Below, one piece after another: positions 8,380 through 16,822 of a DNA stretch of 64,000 nucleotides. Origin of the DNA: Mycobacterium stomatepiae. GTDB taxonomy: Bacteria > Actinomycetota > Actinomycetes > Mycobacteriales > Mycobacteriaceae. Position numbers and translations under genes: made by a program. The stretch lies in contig NZ_AP022587.1 of NCBI RefSeq assembly GCF_010731715.1, positions 434,001 to 498,000 of the forward strand, written 5' to 3'. Positions within the stretch are counted from its first letter, which is position 1, and the number at the start of each line of letters is the position of its first letter. Below the pieces are notes generated by a model. It was not told where the DNA came from. It was given only the letters and a program-made list of their open reading frames with translations, and did not search any database.

Positions 8380-8529
8380 GCGGAGCATGGTGGCCAAAGG
8401 CCTTTGCCGGTAGGACTTCGGCGTGGTGAGAAGTGCGACCGAAGCACTGCATGCCGGTTGCGTTTGCCTCTAACTCGCCGAACCGGAGAAATGGTCAGAT
8501 CGACTATCTAGCCGACCGAGGGGGCTGCC

Positions 8530-8853
8530 ATGAGGTTCACAAAGCATATGGCGCGGTTCGAGACGACGTATCGCATTACCGATCGCTTGCATGACGGCCG
8601 ATCAGTTGATGTGCGTGGCGACGAGATCGCAACCATAGTCACGGGGTGGCTCGGGGAACTGGGTGCCTCCAGTCCCCTTGTCGAGGATTTGGCACGAGCG
8701 GCGTGCCTCGGCGACTGGGCTTCCGCCTACGGCGTCGGCAACCAATTGTCCGTTGAAGTGACCCTTGCGAGTGCCGCCTGGGCGTTGCCAGCGACCGCAG
8801 ACAGGGCTGTGGCACAAAGTCCCTCGGACTGGGGTCGTCGTCCCCTCGTGTGA
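8530..8853 (+). CDS. Rv2628-family dormancy protein
   Basis: A 107-aa cytoplasmic protein of unknown function. Residues ~12-80 align closely, from memory, with Mtb Rv2628, a strongly hypoxia-induced DosR-regulon antigen: 'YRITDRLHDGRS' against YQVTDRSHDGRT, 'WLGELGASSPL' against WLSELGTQSPL, and 'LGDWASAYGVGNQLSVEV' against IGDWPAAYAIGEHLSVEI. It lacks the N-terminal extension annotated for Rv2628 and has a ~25-residue C-terminal tail not shared with it. ATG 8530 follows GAGGGGG by 7 nt. The gene is followed by an Acg-type nitroreductase whose own candidate DosR box lies inside this gene's 3' end. Confidence 0.85.
   Translation: MRFTKHMARFETTYRITDRLHDGRSVDVRGDEIATIVTGWLGELGASSPLVEDLARAACLGDWASAYGVGNQLSVEVTLASAAWALPATADRAVAQSPSDWGRRPLV
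8810..8823. promoter_or_regulatory. Candidate DosR box upstream of acg-type gene
   Basis: TGGCACAAAGTCCC matches 10/14 of the DosR consensus. A weaker partner GGGTCGTCGTCCCC (8832-8845, 8/14) starts 22 bp further, the spacing usual for paired DosR sites. Both lie inside the 3' end of the Rv2628-like gene and about 70-85 bp before the nitroreductase start at 8907. Confidence 0.4.
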
Positions 8854-8906
8854 CAGCTGCAAACCCGGGATGGTTTACATCAGAATTTGTGGAAGGGACC
8901 AAAGCC

Positions 8907-9902
8907 GTGAACGCGCATTTTCCCGATGCGGGCACAATCCGCACCGTACTGGCTCTGGCATCTCGAGCCCCCTCCGTCCATAACACCCAACCCTGGCGGT
9001 GGTTGGTGGGTTCACAAAGTCTGGACCTCCACGCCGATGCGGATCGGCAACTGCCCAACACCGACCCGGACGGGCGTGATTTGATCTTGAGTTGCGGTGC
9101 CGCGCTAAATCATTGCGTCGTCGCTTTCGCGGCGGTTGGGTGGCACGCCAAAGTGTCCCGTCTGCCGAACCCCGCTGATCCCAACCACCTTGCCGCGATC
9201 GAACTCTCGCGGCGCTCGGCTGACGCATCGGATATTGCACTCGCCGCGGCGATTCCGCGGCGGCGAACTGACCGCCGCCATTTCAGCTCCTGGCCGGTGC
9301 CGGTGGCCGACATTGCACAGATGGCGGCGCGGTCCGCGCGTTACGGGGTAACGCTTTGTCAGGTCGAGGACACCGACGAGCTGAACAGGATTGTGGCGCA
9401 GTCCGTGCTGGACCACATGAACCATGACTATCTCGCCGAGCTCACCGCGTGGAGTGGCCGTTACGGTTCGACAGCCGGCGTCCCGGCTCGCAACACACCA
9501 AAATCCGACCGCGAGGCCAAGATTCCGGGGCGGTACTTTGCCGGTCCGGTGCTCGCCGAGCCGCCTGGGTCATCTCCCGACGAAGACAATGCCGTGGTCC
9601 TCGCGCTCGGAACACGTGCCGACGACCGGTTGGCCCGGCTGCGTGCGGGCGAGGCGACCAGCGTGGTTCTGCTCACCGCCACATCGATGGGCTTGGCCAG
9701 CTGCCCGGTCACCGAGCCGCTGGAGATTCCCGAAACCCGTGCGGCGGTCCACTCCGAAATCTTCGGGGGCATGAGCTATCCGCAGATGCTGCTGCGCGTG
9801 GGGTGGGCGCCGATCAACGCGGATCCGTTGCCGTCGACACCACGGCGCGAACTCACCGATTTCGTCGCGTGGACGTCGGACCTCGGGCGCCTCGGCGATT
9901 AG
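8907..9902 (+). CDS. Acg/Rv2032-type nitroreductase-fold dormancy protein
   Basis: A 331-aa protein of the Acg family: tandem nitroreductase-like halves that bind FMN in Acg, with lid features that shield the flavin. Signatures are 'ASRAPSVHNTQPWRW' near the start, 'SCGAALNHC', 'RRRTDRRHF' in the middle and 'ATSMGLASCPVTE' plus 'RVGWAP' near the end. GTG 8907 was chosen because GGAAGGG ends 9 nt upstream and the protein then begins just ahead of the conserved 'RAPS' block; an in-frame GTG at 8850 would add 19 unconserved residues. It is the most diverged of the three Acg-type genes here. Acg in Mtb is DosR-controlled and has no proven nitroreductase activity. Confidence 0.88.
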   Translation: MNAHFPDAGTIRTVLALASRAPSVHNTQPWRWLVGSQSLDLHADADRQLPNTDPDGRDLILSCGAALNHCVVAFAAVGWHAKVSRLPNPADPNHLAAIELSRRSADASDIALAAAIPRRRTDRRHFSSWPVPVADIAQMAARSARYGVTLCQVEDTDELNRIVAQSVLDHMNHDYLAELTAWSGRYGSTAGVPARNTPKSDREAKIPGRYFAGPVLAEPPGSSPDEDNAVVLALGTRADDRLARLRAGEATSVVLLTATSMGLASCPVTEPLEIPETRAAVHSEIFGGMSYPQMLLRVGWAPINADPLPSTPRRELTDFVAWTSDLGRLGD

Positions 9903-9942
9903 ATCGCCGATTCCAAATAACTTGGTGCGCAGGAGAGTTGCG

Positions 9943-10518
9943 ATGGAGACCGTTATGCTAGACCCACGCTGCTGGCGGATCGCTCGCATCGTCGGGCGCA
10001 ATCCGTTGCTTCGGCGTACCGACCGCATCGAAGCCCTGGTCACGGTGATCGCATTCGCGGTGTCGGTGCTGGCGATTCCTCTCGCGGGCGTGGCGGCCGG
10101 TGTCACCTACGGTGTACGGAATCAGGTCTATGTCCAAGAGGCGCACGAGCGGCACGCGGTCATGGCAACGGTTACGGGAGCCACCGCCGACGGCTCGGGT
10201 ATCACTGTCGTGCAGGCAAAGTGGCCCGCGTTGCATGGCGAGCGCCGCGGTTCAGTCGAGGTCGCCCATGCGGCCAAGGTGGGCGATCACACCACTATCT
10301 GGGTCGACAAGGGCGGTGATCCGGTCGCACCGCCCACCTCGACTTGGCAGGCAGTGGGGGATGCGTTTGTCACTGCCCTGGCGATATTGCTTTTGATCGG
10401 TATCGCCGTTGCATCGCTCGCGATCAGCGTGCGCTCGCGGCTTGATCGGGCACGCGACGCGCAATGGGACCACGAGCTCAATTGCCTGCAGGAAGACGGC
10501 GGCCGCGCGATTCCGTGA
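9943..10518 (+). CDS. Rv1733c-family membrane protein
   Basis: A 191-aa protein with two transmembrane segments (about residues 30-55 and 145-170) separated by a ~85-residue, probably extracytoplasmic domain. The layout and phrases such as 'RNPLLRRTDRIEALV', 'HERHAVMATV' and 'GDHTTIWVDKGGD' match Mtb Rv1733c, a DosR-regulon T-cell antigen of unknown function. ATG 9943 follows AGGAGAG; a GTG at 9922 would add seven residues. It sits 40 bp after the Acg-type gene and 48 bp before the hydrogenase operon, so a single hypoxia-induced transcript could cover all of them. Confidence 0.85.
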   Translation: METVMLDPRCWRIARIVGRNPLLRRTDRIEALVTVIAFAVSVLAIPLAGVAAGVTYGVRNQVYVQEAHERHAVMATVTGATADGSGITVVQAKWPALHGERRGSVEVAHAAKVGDHTTIWVDKGGDPVAPPTSTWQAVGDAFVTALAILLLIGIAVASLAISVRSRLDRARDAQWDHELNCLQEDGGRAIP

Positions 10519-10566
10519 CGACAAACGCCTCTATGCAGCACCCCCGACGAGACGGATGATAGGTCG

Positions 10567-11694
10567 ATGACCGGCGAGAATTTCAACGCTGCCTGGTTCG
10601 ATATCGCGGCGCTACATCGTCTTGTCGAGGTCCTGATCGAACAGGGCTATCACGTGATCGGTCCGATGCTGCGGGACGACGCTATCGTTCTCGCAGAACT
10701 GGAGTCGGCAAGCGATCTGCCCTACGGCTGGGGTGTCGACGTGGCTCCGGGGCGCTATCGAGTGCGCCGCCGCGACGACGGCGCGGCATTCGGGCATTCG
10801 GCCGGACCACAGTCCTGGAAGCAGTTCCTTCACCCCCCACGGCAACGAATGTGGGCGGGCACTCGGGACGGGACAAGCGGCGTCGACATCGCAGATGAAC
10901 CTCGGCGATACGCATTCCTCGGGGTACGCGGATGCGACCTCGCCGCCATCGCCACGCTGGACCGTGTGCTCGGCCATGCCGAGTATCCCGACGACTCCTT
11001 TGTCCGGCGCCGCCAACAGATCTTCGTCGTCGCGGTGAACTGTACGGAACCCGGCGGGCTGTGCTTCTGCGCATCGATGGGCACCGGTCCGGCCGTTCGA
11101 CCGGGCTATGACCTCGCGCTCACGGAGCGCTTGGAAGACGGCGCACCGTCCTACCTCGTCGATATCGGTAGCCGGGAGGGCGCAGACGTTCTCGCGCAAG
11201 TGTCTCACCGGGTAGCCAGCGGCGAGGAGATCCGTCGCGCGCAAGCCGATGTCGAAGCGGCATCGACCCGGATGGGCCGGCAGATGCCGAACACAGATCT
11301 GCGGAACTTGCTGATCGAGTCGCGTGAGTCGCCGCAGTGGAGCGAAGTGGCAAGCCGTTGCCTGACTTGTGGAAATTGCACCATGGTGTGTCCGACCTGC
11401 TTCTGCACCAGTACCGAGGACGTCAGCGACCTCACGGGTGACCATGCCGAACGGTGGCGGCACTGGGCGTCGTGCTTCGAGTTCGATTTCACCTTCGTCC
11501 ACGGTGGGGGCAGCGTTCGTCAGTCGGGCGCGTCACGCTACCGGCATTGGTTGACCCACAAGCTGGGTACTTGGCATGACCAGTTCGGCATGTCGGGTTG
11601 CGTCGGATGTGGACGGTGCATCGCCTGGTGTCCCACCGGCATCGACATCACCGCGGAGATGAACAAGATGGCCGGGACGGTCGACAGTGATTGA
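10567..11694 (+). CDS. hyhB: Group 3b [NiFe]-hydrogenase beta subunit, iron-sulfur protein
   Basis: A 375-aa ferredoxin-like subunit resembling anaerobic sulfite reductase subunit A and sulfhydrogenase beta subunits. Two 4Fe-4S cluster motifs occur in the C-terminal third: '[16 protein letters not shown]' and '[17 protein letters not shown]'. It would relay electrons between the FAD/NAD(P) subunit and the catalytic dimer. It is the first gene of a compact hyhBGSL operon (8-bp overlap with hyhG). In M. smegmatis the equivalent Hyh (Hyd3) hydrogenase is induced by hypoxia under DosR and evolves H2 to dispose of reductant. The placement directly after DosR-type genes agrees with that. Confidence 0.88.
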   Translation: MTGENFNAAWFDIAALHRLVEVLIEQGYHVIGPMLRDDAIVLAELESASDLPYGWGVDVAPGRYRVRRRDDGAAFGHSAGPQSWKQFLHPPRQRMWAGTRDGTSGVDIADEPRRYAFLGVRGCDLAAIATLDRVLGHAEYPDDSFVRRRQQIFVVAVNCTEPGGLCFCASMGTGPAVRPGYDLALTERLEDGAPSYLVDIGSREGADVLAQVSHRVASGEEIRRAQADVEAASTRMGRQMPNTDLRNLLIESRESPQWSEVASRCLTCGNCTMVCPTCFCTSTEDVSDLTGDHAERWRHWASCFEFDFTFVHGGGSVRQSGASRYRHWLTHKLGTWHDQFGMSGCVGCGRCIAWCPTGIDITAEMNKMAGTVDSD

Positions 11695-12553
11695 GCCGAC
11701 GGTCAGCGCTACGCCGGTGGGATCGACTTCCAACGCAATGGCGCCGGTTCCCTATCGAGTGCACAGACGCGTTGTGGAGAGCCCCGATTCAGCGACGCTG
11801 ACCCTAGTACCGGTGGGCGAGACACTGCGCACTCCGCAACCCGGCGAATTCATGATGCTGTATGCGTTCGGCGTAGGTGAAGCCGCGATTTCGATCAGCG
11901 GCGACCCCACGCTCACCGACGGATCGATCACGCACACCATCCGCGCCGTCGGCGCCGTGAGTCGTGCCCTGCACGATGCCGAGCCGGGCAGTGTCGTCGG
12001 CGTTCGAGGTCCCTTTGGCACCAGCTGGGGGTTGGACGAGGCGGTTGGTCGCGATTTGGTCATGGTCGCCGGGGGTGTGGGGTTGTGCCCGCTGCGGCCG
12101 GCAGTGCTCGGGGCGCTGGCGAACCGCTCTCGCTATGGCAGGGTGACGCTGGTCGTGGGGGCGCGTTCCAGGGCCGACTTCGTCTTCGCCGCGCAGCTCG
12201 AGAAATGGGCCCACGAACCGCGGATCGAATTGCATTTAGTCGTCGACGCGCCGACGCCGGGATGGGACGGAGAGGTCGGGTTGGTGACGGCGCCGCTAAG
12301 CCGATTGGAGTTAAACGCTGATCGCACTACCGCCTTCCTGTGCGGGCCGGAGCCGATGTTGCGCTTCGGAGCCGAAGCCCTGGTAGCGAAGGGCGTTGCT
12401 ACCCATAGCATTCGCGTTTCACTGGAACGCAATATGCAATGCGGAATCGGTTGGTGCGGTCATTGTCAGTTGGGTCCGCTGCTGCTGTGCCGCGACGGGC
12501 CCGTCGTCGGCTACGACATCGCGGGCCCGCTGCTGGGTGTGAAGGAGCTTTAG
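11687..12553 (+). CDS. hyhG: Group 3b [NiFe]-hydrogenase gamma subunit (FAD/NAD(P)-binding)
   Basis: A 288-aa diaphorase subunit of the dihydroorotate dehydrogenase electron-transfer (PyrK-like) family. It has the FAD-binding beta-barrel ('[20 protein letters not shown]'), the NAD(P) Rossmann motif '[15 protein letters not shown]' and a C-terminal 2Fe-2S cluster 'CGIGWCGHC' followed by a fourth cysteine in 'LLLCRDGP'. It should couple NAD(P)H oxidation to proton reduction, or the reverse. GTG 11687 overlaps the hyhB stop region, implying translational coupling. Confidence 0.88.
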   Translation: MIEPTVSATPVGSTSNAMAPVPYRVHRRVVESPDSATLTLVPVGETLRTPQPGEFMMLYAFGVGEAAISISGDPTLTDGSITHTIRAVGAVSRALHDAEPGSVVGVRGPFGTSWGLDEAVGRDLVMVAGGVGLCPLRPAVLGALANRSRYGRVTLVVGARSRADFVFAAQLEKWAHEPRIELHLVVDAPTPGWDGEVGLVTAPLSRLELNADRTTAFLCGPEPMLRFGAEALVAKGVATHSIRVSLERNMQCGIGWCGHCQLGPLLLCRDGPVVGYDIAGPLLGVKEL

Positions 12554-13312
12554 ATGAGCCGAGCCACCTTGGCCGTGTGGAAGTTCGCTTCTTGTGATGG
12601 TTGCCAGCTGACGCTGCTCGACTGCGAAGATGAGCTGCTGACGCTCGCCGAACAGGTGCGGATCGCCAACTTCGCCGAGGCCTCGAGTGCGATCGTCGAC
12701 GGTCCGTACGACATATCGCTGGTCGAGGGTTCTATCACCACTCGACACGACAAACAACGAATCCGCGAGATCCGTGATCAGTCGAAGCTGCTGGTCACCA
12801 TCGGAGCATGCGCGACGTCCGGGGGAGTACAGGCGCTGCGCAACTTTGGCGACATTGCCGAGTTCACCTCCGTCGTGTATGCCAAACCGGAATACATCGA
12901 CACCCTGGCGACCTCAACTCCGGCGTCCGCGCATGTCAAGGTCGATTACCAACTGCCGGGATGTCCGATCGATCGTGGTCAATTGCTCGACACCCTGGCA
13001 GCGCTGCTGATCGGACGTAAGCCCCGGCTTCCGGCCAAGACAGTGTGTACGGAATGCAAATTGCGCGGAGTGACCTGCGTGATCGTCGCCGACGGTACCC
13101 CGTGTCTCGGACCGGTCACCCACGCCGGATGTGGAGCCCTGTGCCCCAGGCATCGTCGCGGCTGCTACGGCTGTTTCGGCCCATCCGCGGCGCCGAGGAC
13201 CGCGACGCTGATCCCATTGCTGCGTCGCGACGGGATGTCTGACGATGACGTAGACCGGGTTTTCGCGACATTCAACGTCGCCGCGTTCGCCGCCGAGCGG
13301 AGCGGGGAATGA
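12554..13312 (+). CDS. hyhS: Group 3b [NiFe]-hydrogenase small subunit
   Basis: A 252-aa small (delta) subunit that carries iron-sulfur clusters to the active site. The proximal cluster ligands are visible in '[17 protein letters not shown]', 'GACATSGG' and 'LPGCPIDR'. Further cysteines at '[11 protein letters not shown]' and '[18 protein letters not shown]' supply additional clusters. There is no twin-arginine signal, so the enzyme is cytoplasmic, as expected for group 3. It starts immediately after the hyhG stop and overlaps hyhL by 4 bp. Confidence 0.9.
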   Translation: MSRATLAVWKFASCDGCQLTLLDCEDELLTLAEQVRIANFAEASSAIVDGPYDISLVEGSITTRHDKQRIREIRDQSKLLVTIGACATSGGVQALRNFGDIAEFTSVVYAKPEYIDTLATSTPASAHVKVDYQLPGCPIDRGQLLDTLAALLIGRKPRLPAKTVCTECKLRGVTCVIVADGTPCLGPVTHAGCGALCPRHRRGCYGCFGPSAAPRTATLIPLLRRDGMSDDDVDRVFATFNVAAFAAERSGE

Positions 13313-14601
13313 CCCCAGCGATCCGCAGGCTCAGGGTCGACGCGCTGACGCGGGTGGAAGGCGAAGGCGCACTGAATATTTCGCTCAAAGAAGGTCAGCT
13401 GGACAGCGTCGAGCTGAATATCTATGAGCCACCACGCTTTTTCGAGGCATTCTTGCGGGGGCGCGCTTACACCGAGCCGCCCGACCTGACCGCACGAGTC
13501 TGCGGCATCTGCCCGGTTGCCTATCAGCTAAGCGCATGTAACGCGATCGAGGACGCGTGCGGCGTCCAAGTGAACGAGGACATCGTCGCGCTCCGGCGAC
13601 TGCTGTACTGCGGCGAATGGATCAACAGCCACGCTTTGCATATCTACCTGCTACACGCACCTGACTTCCTCGGCTACTCGGACATCGTGGGTATGGCGCG
13701 CGATCATGCCGCGGCCGTAGAGCGTGGGCTGGCGCTGAAGAAGGCCGGTAACCAGCTGATGGAGTTCGTCGGCGGTCGGGCAATCCATCCTATCAATGTG
13801 CGGCTGGGCGGGTTTTATTCTGCACCAACGCGGTTGGAGTTTGCTCCGATCGCAGAACAGTTGCGCCGAGCGTTGGACGGTGCATTGGCCACCGTTGAGT
13901 GGGTTGCCGGATTCGAGTTCCCCGATTTCGAGCTCGAGCACGAATTCCTGGCGCTGACGGCATCAGGTCGATACCCGATCGAAGACGGAGTCATCGGGCG
14001 AAGTCGTGGCCCCCTTTTTCCCGTCGCTGATTTCACCGATCACATCGTCGAATCGCAGGTCCCGTACTCCACTGCCCTGCACGCGACCCTGGACGGTGGG
14101 CGCTACCTCACCGGGCCGCTGGCAAGGTACTCGCTGAACTCGTCGGTACTTTCGCCCGTGGCTGCACAGGCGGCCACGGCTGCAGGGCTATCGGCCGAAT
14201 GCCGAAATCCGTTTCGCAGCATCGTTGTTCGTGCTGTCGAAGTAGTCTACGCGATCGAAGAGTCTTTGCGGATCATCGCCGATTACCAACGCCCGTCACG
14301 CCCTTTCGTCGACGTTCCGGCTCGCACCGGTGTGGGACATGGCGTCAGTGAGGCCCCCCGTGGCCTGTTGTATCACCGATGGCGGATCGACGCGGATGGA
14401 TTGGTTTCCGCAGCAACTATCATTCCGCCGACTTCTCAGAATCAAGCGGCCATCGAATCCGACCTGGCCAGTACGGTGTCCGGCAATCTCTTGCTCGACG
14501 ATGCCGCGTTGACCACTCTGTGTGAGAAGGTGATTCGTAGCTACGATCCGTGCATATCATGCTCAGCGCATTTCTTGACGTTGACGGTGCAGCGACAGTG
14601 A
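13309..14601 (+). CDS. hyhL: Group 3b [NiFe]-hydrogenase large (catalytic) subunit
   Basis: A 430-aa subunit holding the NiFe(CN)2CO centre. The L1 motif is '[15 protein letters not shown]' and the L2 motif is 'DPCISCSAH' near the C-terminus, giving the four nickel-binding cysteines. A nine-residue tail after the final His (FLTLTVQRQ) should be removed by the maturation protease encoded next door. ATG 13309 overlaps hyhS. No hyp maturation genes (hypABCDEF) are in this window, so they must lie elsewhere. Confidence 0.92.
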   Translation: MTPAIRRLRVDALTRVEGEGALNISLKEGQLDSVELNIYEPPRFFEAFLRGRAYTEPPDLTARVCGICPVAYQLSACNAIEDACGVQVNEDIVALRRLLYCGEWINSHALHIYLLHAPDFLGYSDIVGMARDHAAAVERGLALKKAGNQLMEFVGGRAIHPINVRLGGFYSAPTRLEFAPIAEQLRRALDGALATVEWVAGFEFPDFELEHEFLALTASGRYPIEDGVIGRSRGPLFPVADFTDHIVESQVPYSTALHATLDGGRYLTGPLARYSLNSSVLSPVAAQAATAAGLSAECRNPFRSIVVRAVEVVYAIEESLRIIADYQRPSRPFVDVPARTGVGHGVSEAPRGLLYHRWRIDADGLVSAATIIPPTSQNQAAIESDLASTVSGNLLLDDAALTTLCEKVIRSYDPCISCSAHFLTLTVQRQ

Positions 14602-15068
14602 CCGGGATCAGCGGGGGAGTAGTCGTGGTCGGTCTTGGCAATAGATACCGGAAGGATGACGGCGTGGGCGTCGTCGCTGCCGCCGCGTTAGGTGAGCTCG
14701 CGTTGCCGCGGGTTCGGGTGATAACCGACGTTGCGGAACCGCTTGGTCTGCTCGACGCGTGGTCGGGCGCCACGTTGGCGGTGGTGATTGACGCCGCGGT
14801 CGCGAAACCCTCGATGCCTGGCCGCGTTCGGCGATTCACTCCGGGCGAACTGACAACCGCGCGCGAGGGGCTTAGTTCGCACACGATCGATATCGACCGT
14901 ACCCGGGCACTGGGTCAAGCACTCGGACGAGTACCGGATGCGCTGGTGGTGTTCAGTATCGACGTGGCCGACGTCGGTCACGGCAGCGGTTTGACCCCTC
15001 GGGTAGCGGGCGCGGTGCCGGAAGTAGTTCGGCTGGTGGTCGAGGAGATCAATCGGTGCTCGTGTTGA
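14598..15068 (+). CDS. Hydrogenase maturation endopeptidase (HycI/HyaD family)
   Basis: A 156-aa protease with the family signature 'VVVGLGNRYRKDDGVGV', a second acidic residue in 'VVIDAAV' and the metal-binding His in 'SSHTID'. It would cleave the HyhL C-terminal extension after nickel insertion. GTG 14598 overlaps the hyhL stop (GTGA), a better start than the upstream in-frame ATGs lying inside hyhL. The 3' end overlaps the convergent DUF302 gene by 20 bp. Confidence 0.85.
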   Translation: MTGISGGVVVVGLGNRYRKDDGVGVVAAAALGELALPRVRVITDVAEPLGLLDAWSGATLAVVIDAAVAKPSMPGRVRRFTPGELTTAREGLSSHTIDIDRTRALGQALGRVPDALVVFSIDVADVGHGSGLTPRVAGAVPEVVRLVVEEINRCSC

Positions 15069-15456
15069 GCGCGGCGATCGCGGCGGCTAACTTCGAGGTG
15101 ACTTCATCGGCGATTGCCTTAAGAGCTGGTTCGCCGGTGACTTCGAGCAAGATGCCCGGATCCATTGCCTGAACAATGGTCGTGCCCGGGTCGTCCGGTT
15201 CGGAGCGGACCAGCACGTTGCAGGGAAGTAGCAGCCCGATCTCTCTGTCGACCATAATCGCCTCGTGGGCTAATTGCGGATTACAGGCGCCGAGAATTAG
15301 GTAATCCTCCAGCTCGATCCCGAGCTTGGTCTTCAGGGTTTCTCTGATATTGATCTCGGTAATCACACCAAAACCTTGTTGAGCGAGTGCATCTCGAATA
15401 CGGGTAACGCAGTCTTCGAACGGGGCGCCGAGTCGCGTCGATAATGCACTGCTCAT
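15049..15456 (-). CDS. DUF302 domain protein
   Basis: A 135-aa cytoplasmic protein of the DUF302 family. It contains the typical 'GFGVITEINIRETLKTKLGIE' start of the fold (split here as GFGVITEI and TLKTKLG), 'LGACNPQLAHEAI' and 'LLLPCNVLVR'. Structures show a ferredoxin-like fold; the conserved cysteines suggest metal, heme or redox binding, but no activity is established. It converges on the hydrogenase protease gene. Its start is 427 bp from the candidate DosR box at 15883, and I see no clear box immediately upstream. Confidence 0.85.
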   Translation of the reverse strand: MSSALSTRLGAPFEDCVTRIRDALAQQGFGVITEINIRETLKTKLGIELEDYLILGACNPQLAHEAIMVDREIGLLLPCNVLVRSEPDDPGTTIVQAMDPGILLEVTGEPALKAIADEVTSKLAAAIAALNTSTD

Positions 15457-15628
15457 GCCGATACCTCACCGAAATCCTTCCAGCGCCACGTCGGGCTGCG
15501 TGCGGGCCGTCCGTTGGCGCGTTGGCGACCTTGCGGTCGTTGTTGACAAATCCCGTGGGCCTATCCGATCGTTCGGATGTTGCGCGCGATAGGGGCGGAA
15601 GTCCTCAAAAGTGGGGTCCGTCGGCACA

Positions 15629-15889
15629 TCATGGGACCGGTCCGACGAAGCCGAGCGCGAAGCCGACTTTCCACAGCGGCGTGAGGTCGGCGGCATGCGA
15701 GCCAGCCGACTCGTCGCGCCAGACATGGGCTTTGGCGAAGACACCGAAGCCGAGCTGATAGCCGATGACATCGGTATCGACGGAGGTGCTGCCTCCGCCG
15801 AGGAGGCCGCCATCCACATCATTGACGAAGACGGCTGAACGATTCAATCGCACCCGAAAATCTTTCGGATCCGGATGTCTTTGGGTCAA
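15629..15889 (-). pseudogene. Possible remnant of a secreted/porin-like gene
   Basis: An 86-codon frame with hydrophobic-polar alternation ('FRVRLNRSAVFVNDVDGG', 'VIGYQLGFGVF', 'LWKVGFALGFVGPVP'). The 'GYQLGF' piece is faintly reminiscent of the GYQ(I/L)GF strand in MspA-family porins, but there is no signal peptide, no ribosome binding site, and the frame stops early. It may be a decayed fragment or noncoding. I cannot assign a function. Confidence 0.25.
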
Positions 15890-15896
15890 ACGGCCC
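15883..15896. promoter_or_regulatory. Candidate DosR box upstream of degenerate DevR paralog
   Basis: GGGTCAAACGGCCC, preceded by TT, matches 10/14 of the DosR consensus. Its ACGGCCC half recurs in the sites upstream of devR (33456-33469) and of the GNAT gene (36268-36281). It lies about 140 bp before the ATG at 16035. Confidence 0.45.
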
Positions 15897-16034
15897 TATT
15901 GCTACTGTGCCGAACCGCTCTAGCTTGGACTTCGCGGTATGGACATGGCAGGACCGAGGCCAAGTCTGGGTCCGGTTTGCTGGTTGTATCGTCGGCGACT
16001 GCTCAACCTGGCGAGAAAGGGAGGTCTCGCAATC

Positions 16035-16652
16035 ATGGGAGCGGTATTTTGTGTCTTTGTCGTTGTCGGTGACCAGATTGTGCGCCGCTCATTGCGCGAA
16101 TTGGTAGAAAGCGACGCTAATTTAGAACTCGTTGGGCACGCGGCCGGCATCAATCAAGCGTTGAGCCAGATCCCGCCCTGTCGCCCGGATGTCGCGCTCG
16201 TTGACGATCGGCTGCCCGATGGCAACGGCTTCGATCTGTGCCGGGACTTGCGGTCGCGGTTACCCGAGTTGCAATGTCTGATCTTCACTTCATTCAGCTC
16301 ACCGCAGCTCATGCTGAACACGGTTCGGGCCGGGGCCAGCGGCTGCATCGTCAGAAACGCCAAGGGAATTGAGATGCTCGCCGCTATCAAGGGAGCGGCA
16401 GCGGGAGAGTATTTCCTGGACACCGCCGTCGCTACCGATTGGTTGGCGGGACGGGCACGCGAGGGTTTCTTGGATGGCGCCACGGTACTGAGCGCCGAGG
16501 AAGGCCAATTGTTGCGATTGCTTGCCGCGGGGCATACCGGAAATCAGATCCTGCGCCAGATGAGTTTGGACGAGAAAGCGTTTCATGCCAGCCTATGGAC
16601 ACTGATCTCCAAGGCGCAATCACCGAACGACGATCACTGGAGTACTTGGTGA
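16035..16652 (+). CDS. Degenerate DevR/DosR-like response regulator
   Basis: A 205-aa paralog of the DevR encoded at 33661. The receiver keeps the phospho-acceptor context 'LVDDRLPDGNGFDLCRDL' and the conserved Thr in 'LIFTSF'. However, the acidic pair of '[12 protein letters not shown]' is replaced by 'VVVGDQIVRRSL', and the switch Lys in 'VVKDI' is Arg in 'IVRNA'. The C-terminal NarL-type HTH is eroded: DevR '[11 protein letters not shown]' reads 'EKAFHASLWTL', losing the DNA-contacting Thr, Lys and Asn. It therefore probably cannot be phosphorylated normally or bind DosR boxes, but could still dimerise with DevR. ATG 16035 follows AAAGGGAGG. It may be a dying duplicate or a modulator. Confidence 0.8.
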   Translation: MGAVFCVFVVVGDQIVRRSLRELVESDANLELVGHAAGINQALSQIPPCRPDVALVDDRLPDGNGFDLCRDLRSRLPELQCLIFTSFSSPQLMLNTVRAGASGCIVRNAKGIEMLAAIKGAAAGEYFLDTAVATDWLAGRAREGFLDGATVLSAEEGQLLRLLAAGHTGNQILRQMSLDEKAFHASLWTLISKAQSPNDDHWSTW

Positions 16653-16700
16653 TCCATCCCGGGGCGATCTGAGGGCACAGGCCCATTGGCCGCGCGCGTG

Positions 16701-16714
16701 AGGTCCAACGACCC
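16701..16714. promoter_or_regulatory. Candidate DosR box upstream of the Rip3-like gene
   Basis: AGGTCCAACGACCC matches 9/14 of the DosR consensus, centred ~115 bp before GTG 16823. It is a weak site on its own; the argument is mainly that Rv2625c and Rv2624c, the homologs of the next two genes, are DosR-regulated in Mtb. Confidence 0.35.
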
Positions 16715-16822
16715 TACTCCCGACCGGCGACCCCCCTTACTTTTGATGCCAGGCGAGAGTCACTACTGAGCGCTCGGTCGTTTGCCAAAAAGATTCTCCC
16801 GCAATAGCTACGGAGGTCAATA

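Larger units (their letters stand above)
15457..16034. other. 578-bp intergenic region with DosR-like box and a doubtful minus-strand frame
   Basis: This stretch separates DUF302 from the degenerate response regulator. It holds a CGACC-N4-GGTCG inverted repeat near 15520-15540, a DosR-like box at 15883-15896, and a minus-strand open frame (15629-15889) that has protein-like composition but no ribosome site. The overlapping plus-strand frames look like shadows. Confidence 0.5.

Noticed and set aside
8894..8907. GGGACCAAAGCCGT as a DosR box
   Set aside because: It lies over the ribosome site of the Acg-type gene, too close to the start to be an activator site; the 8810 site is better placed.
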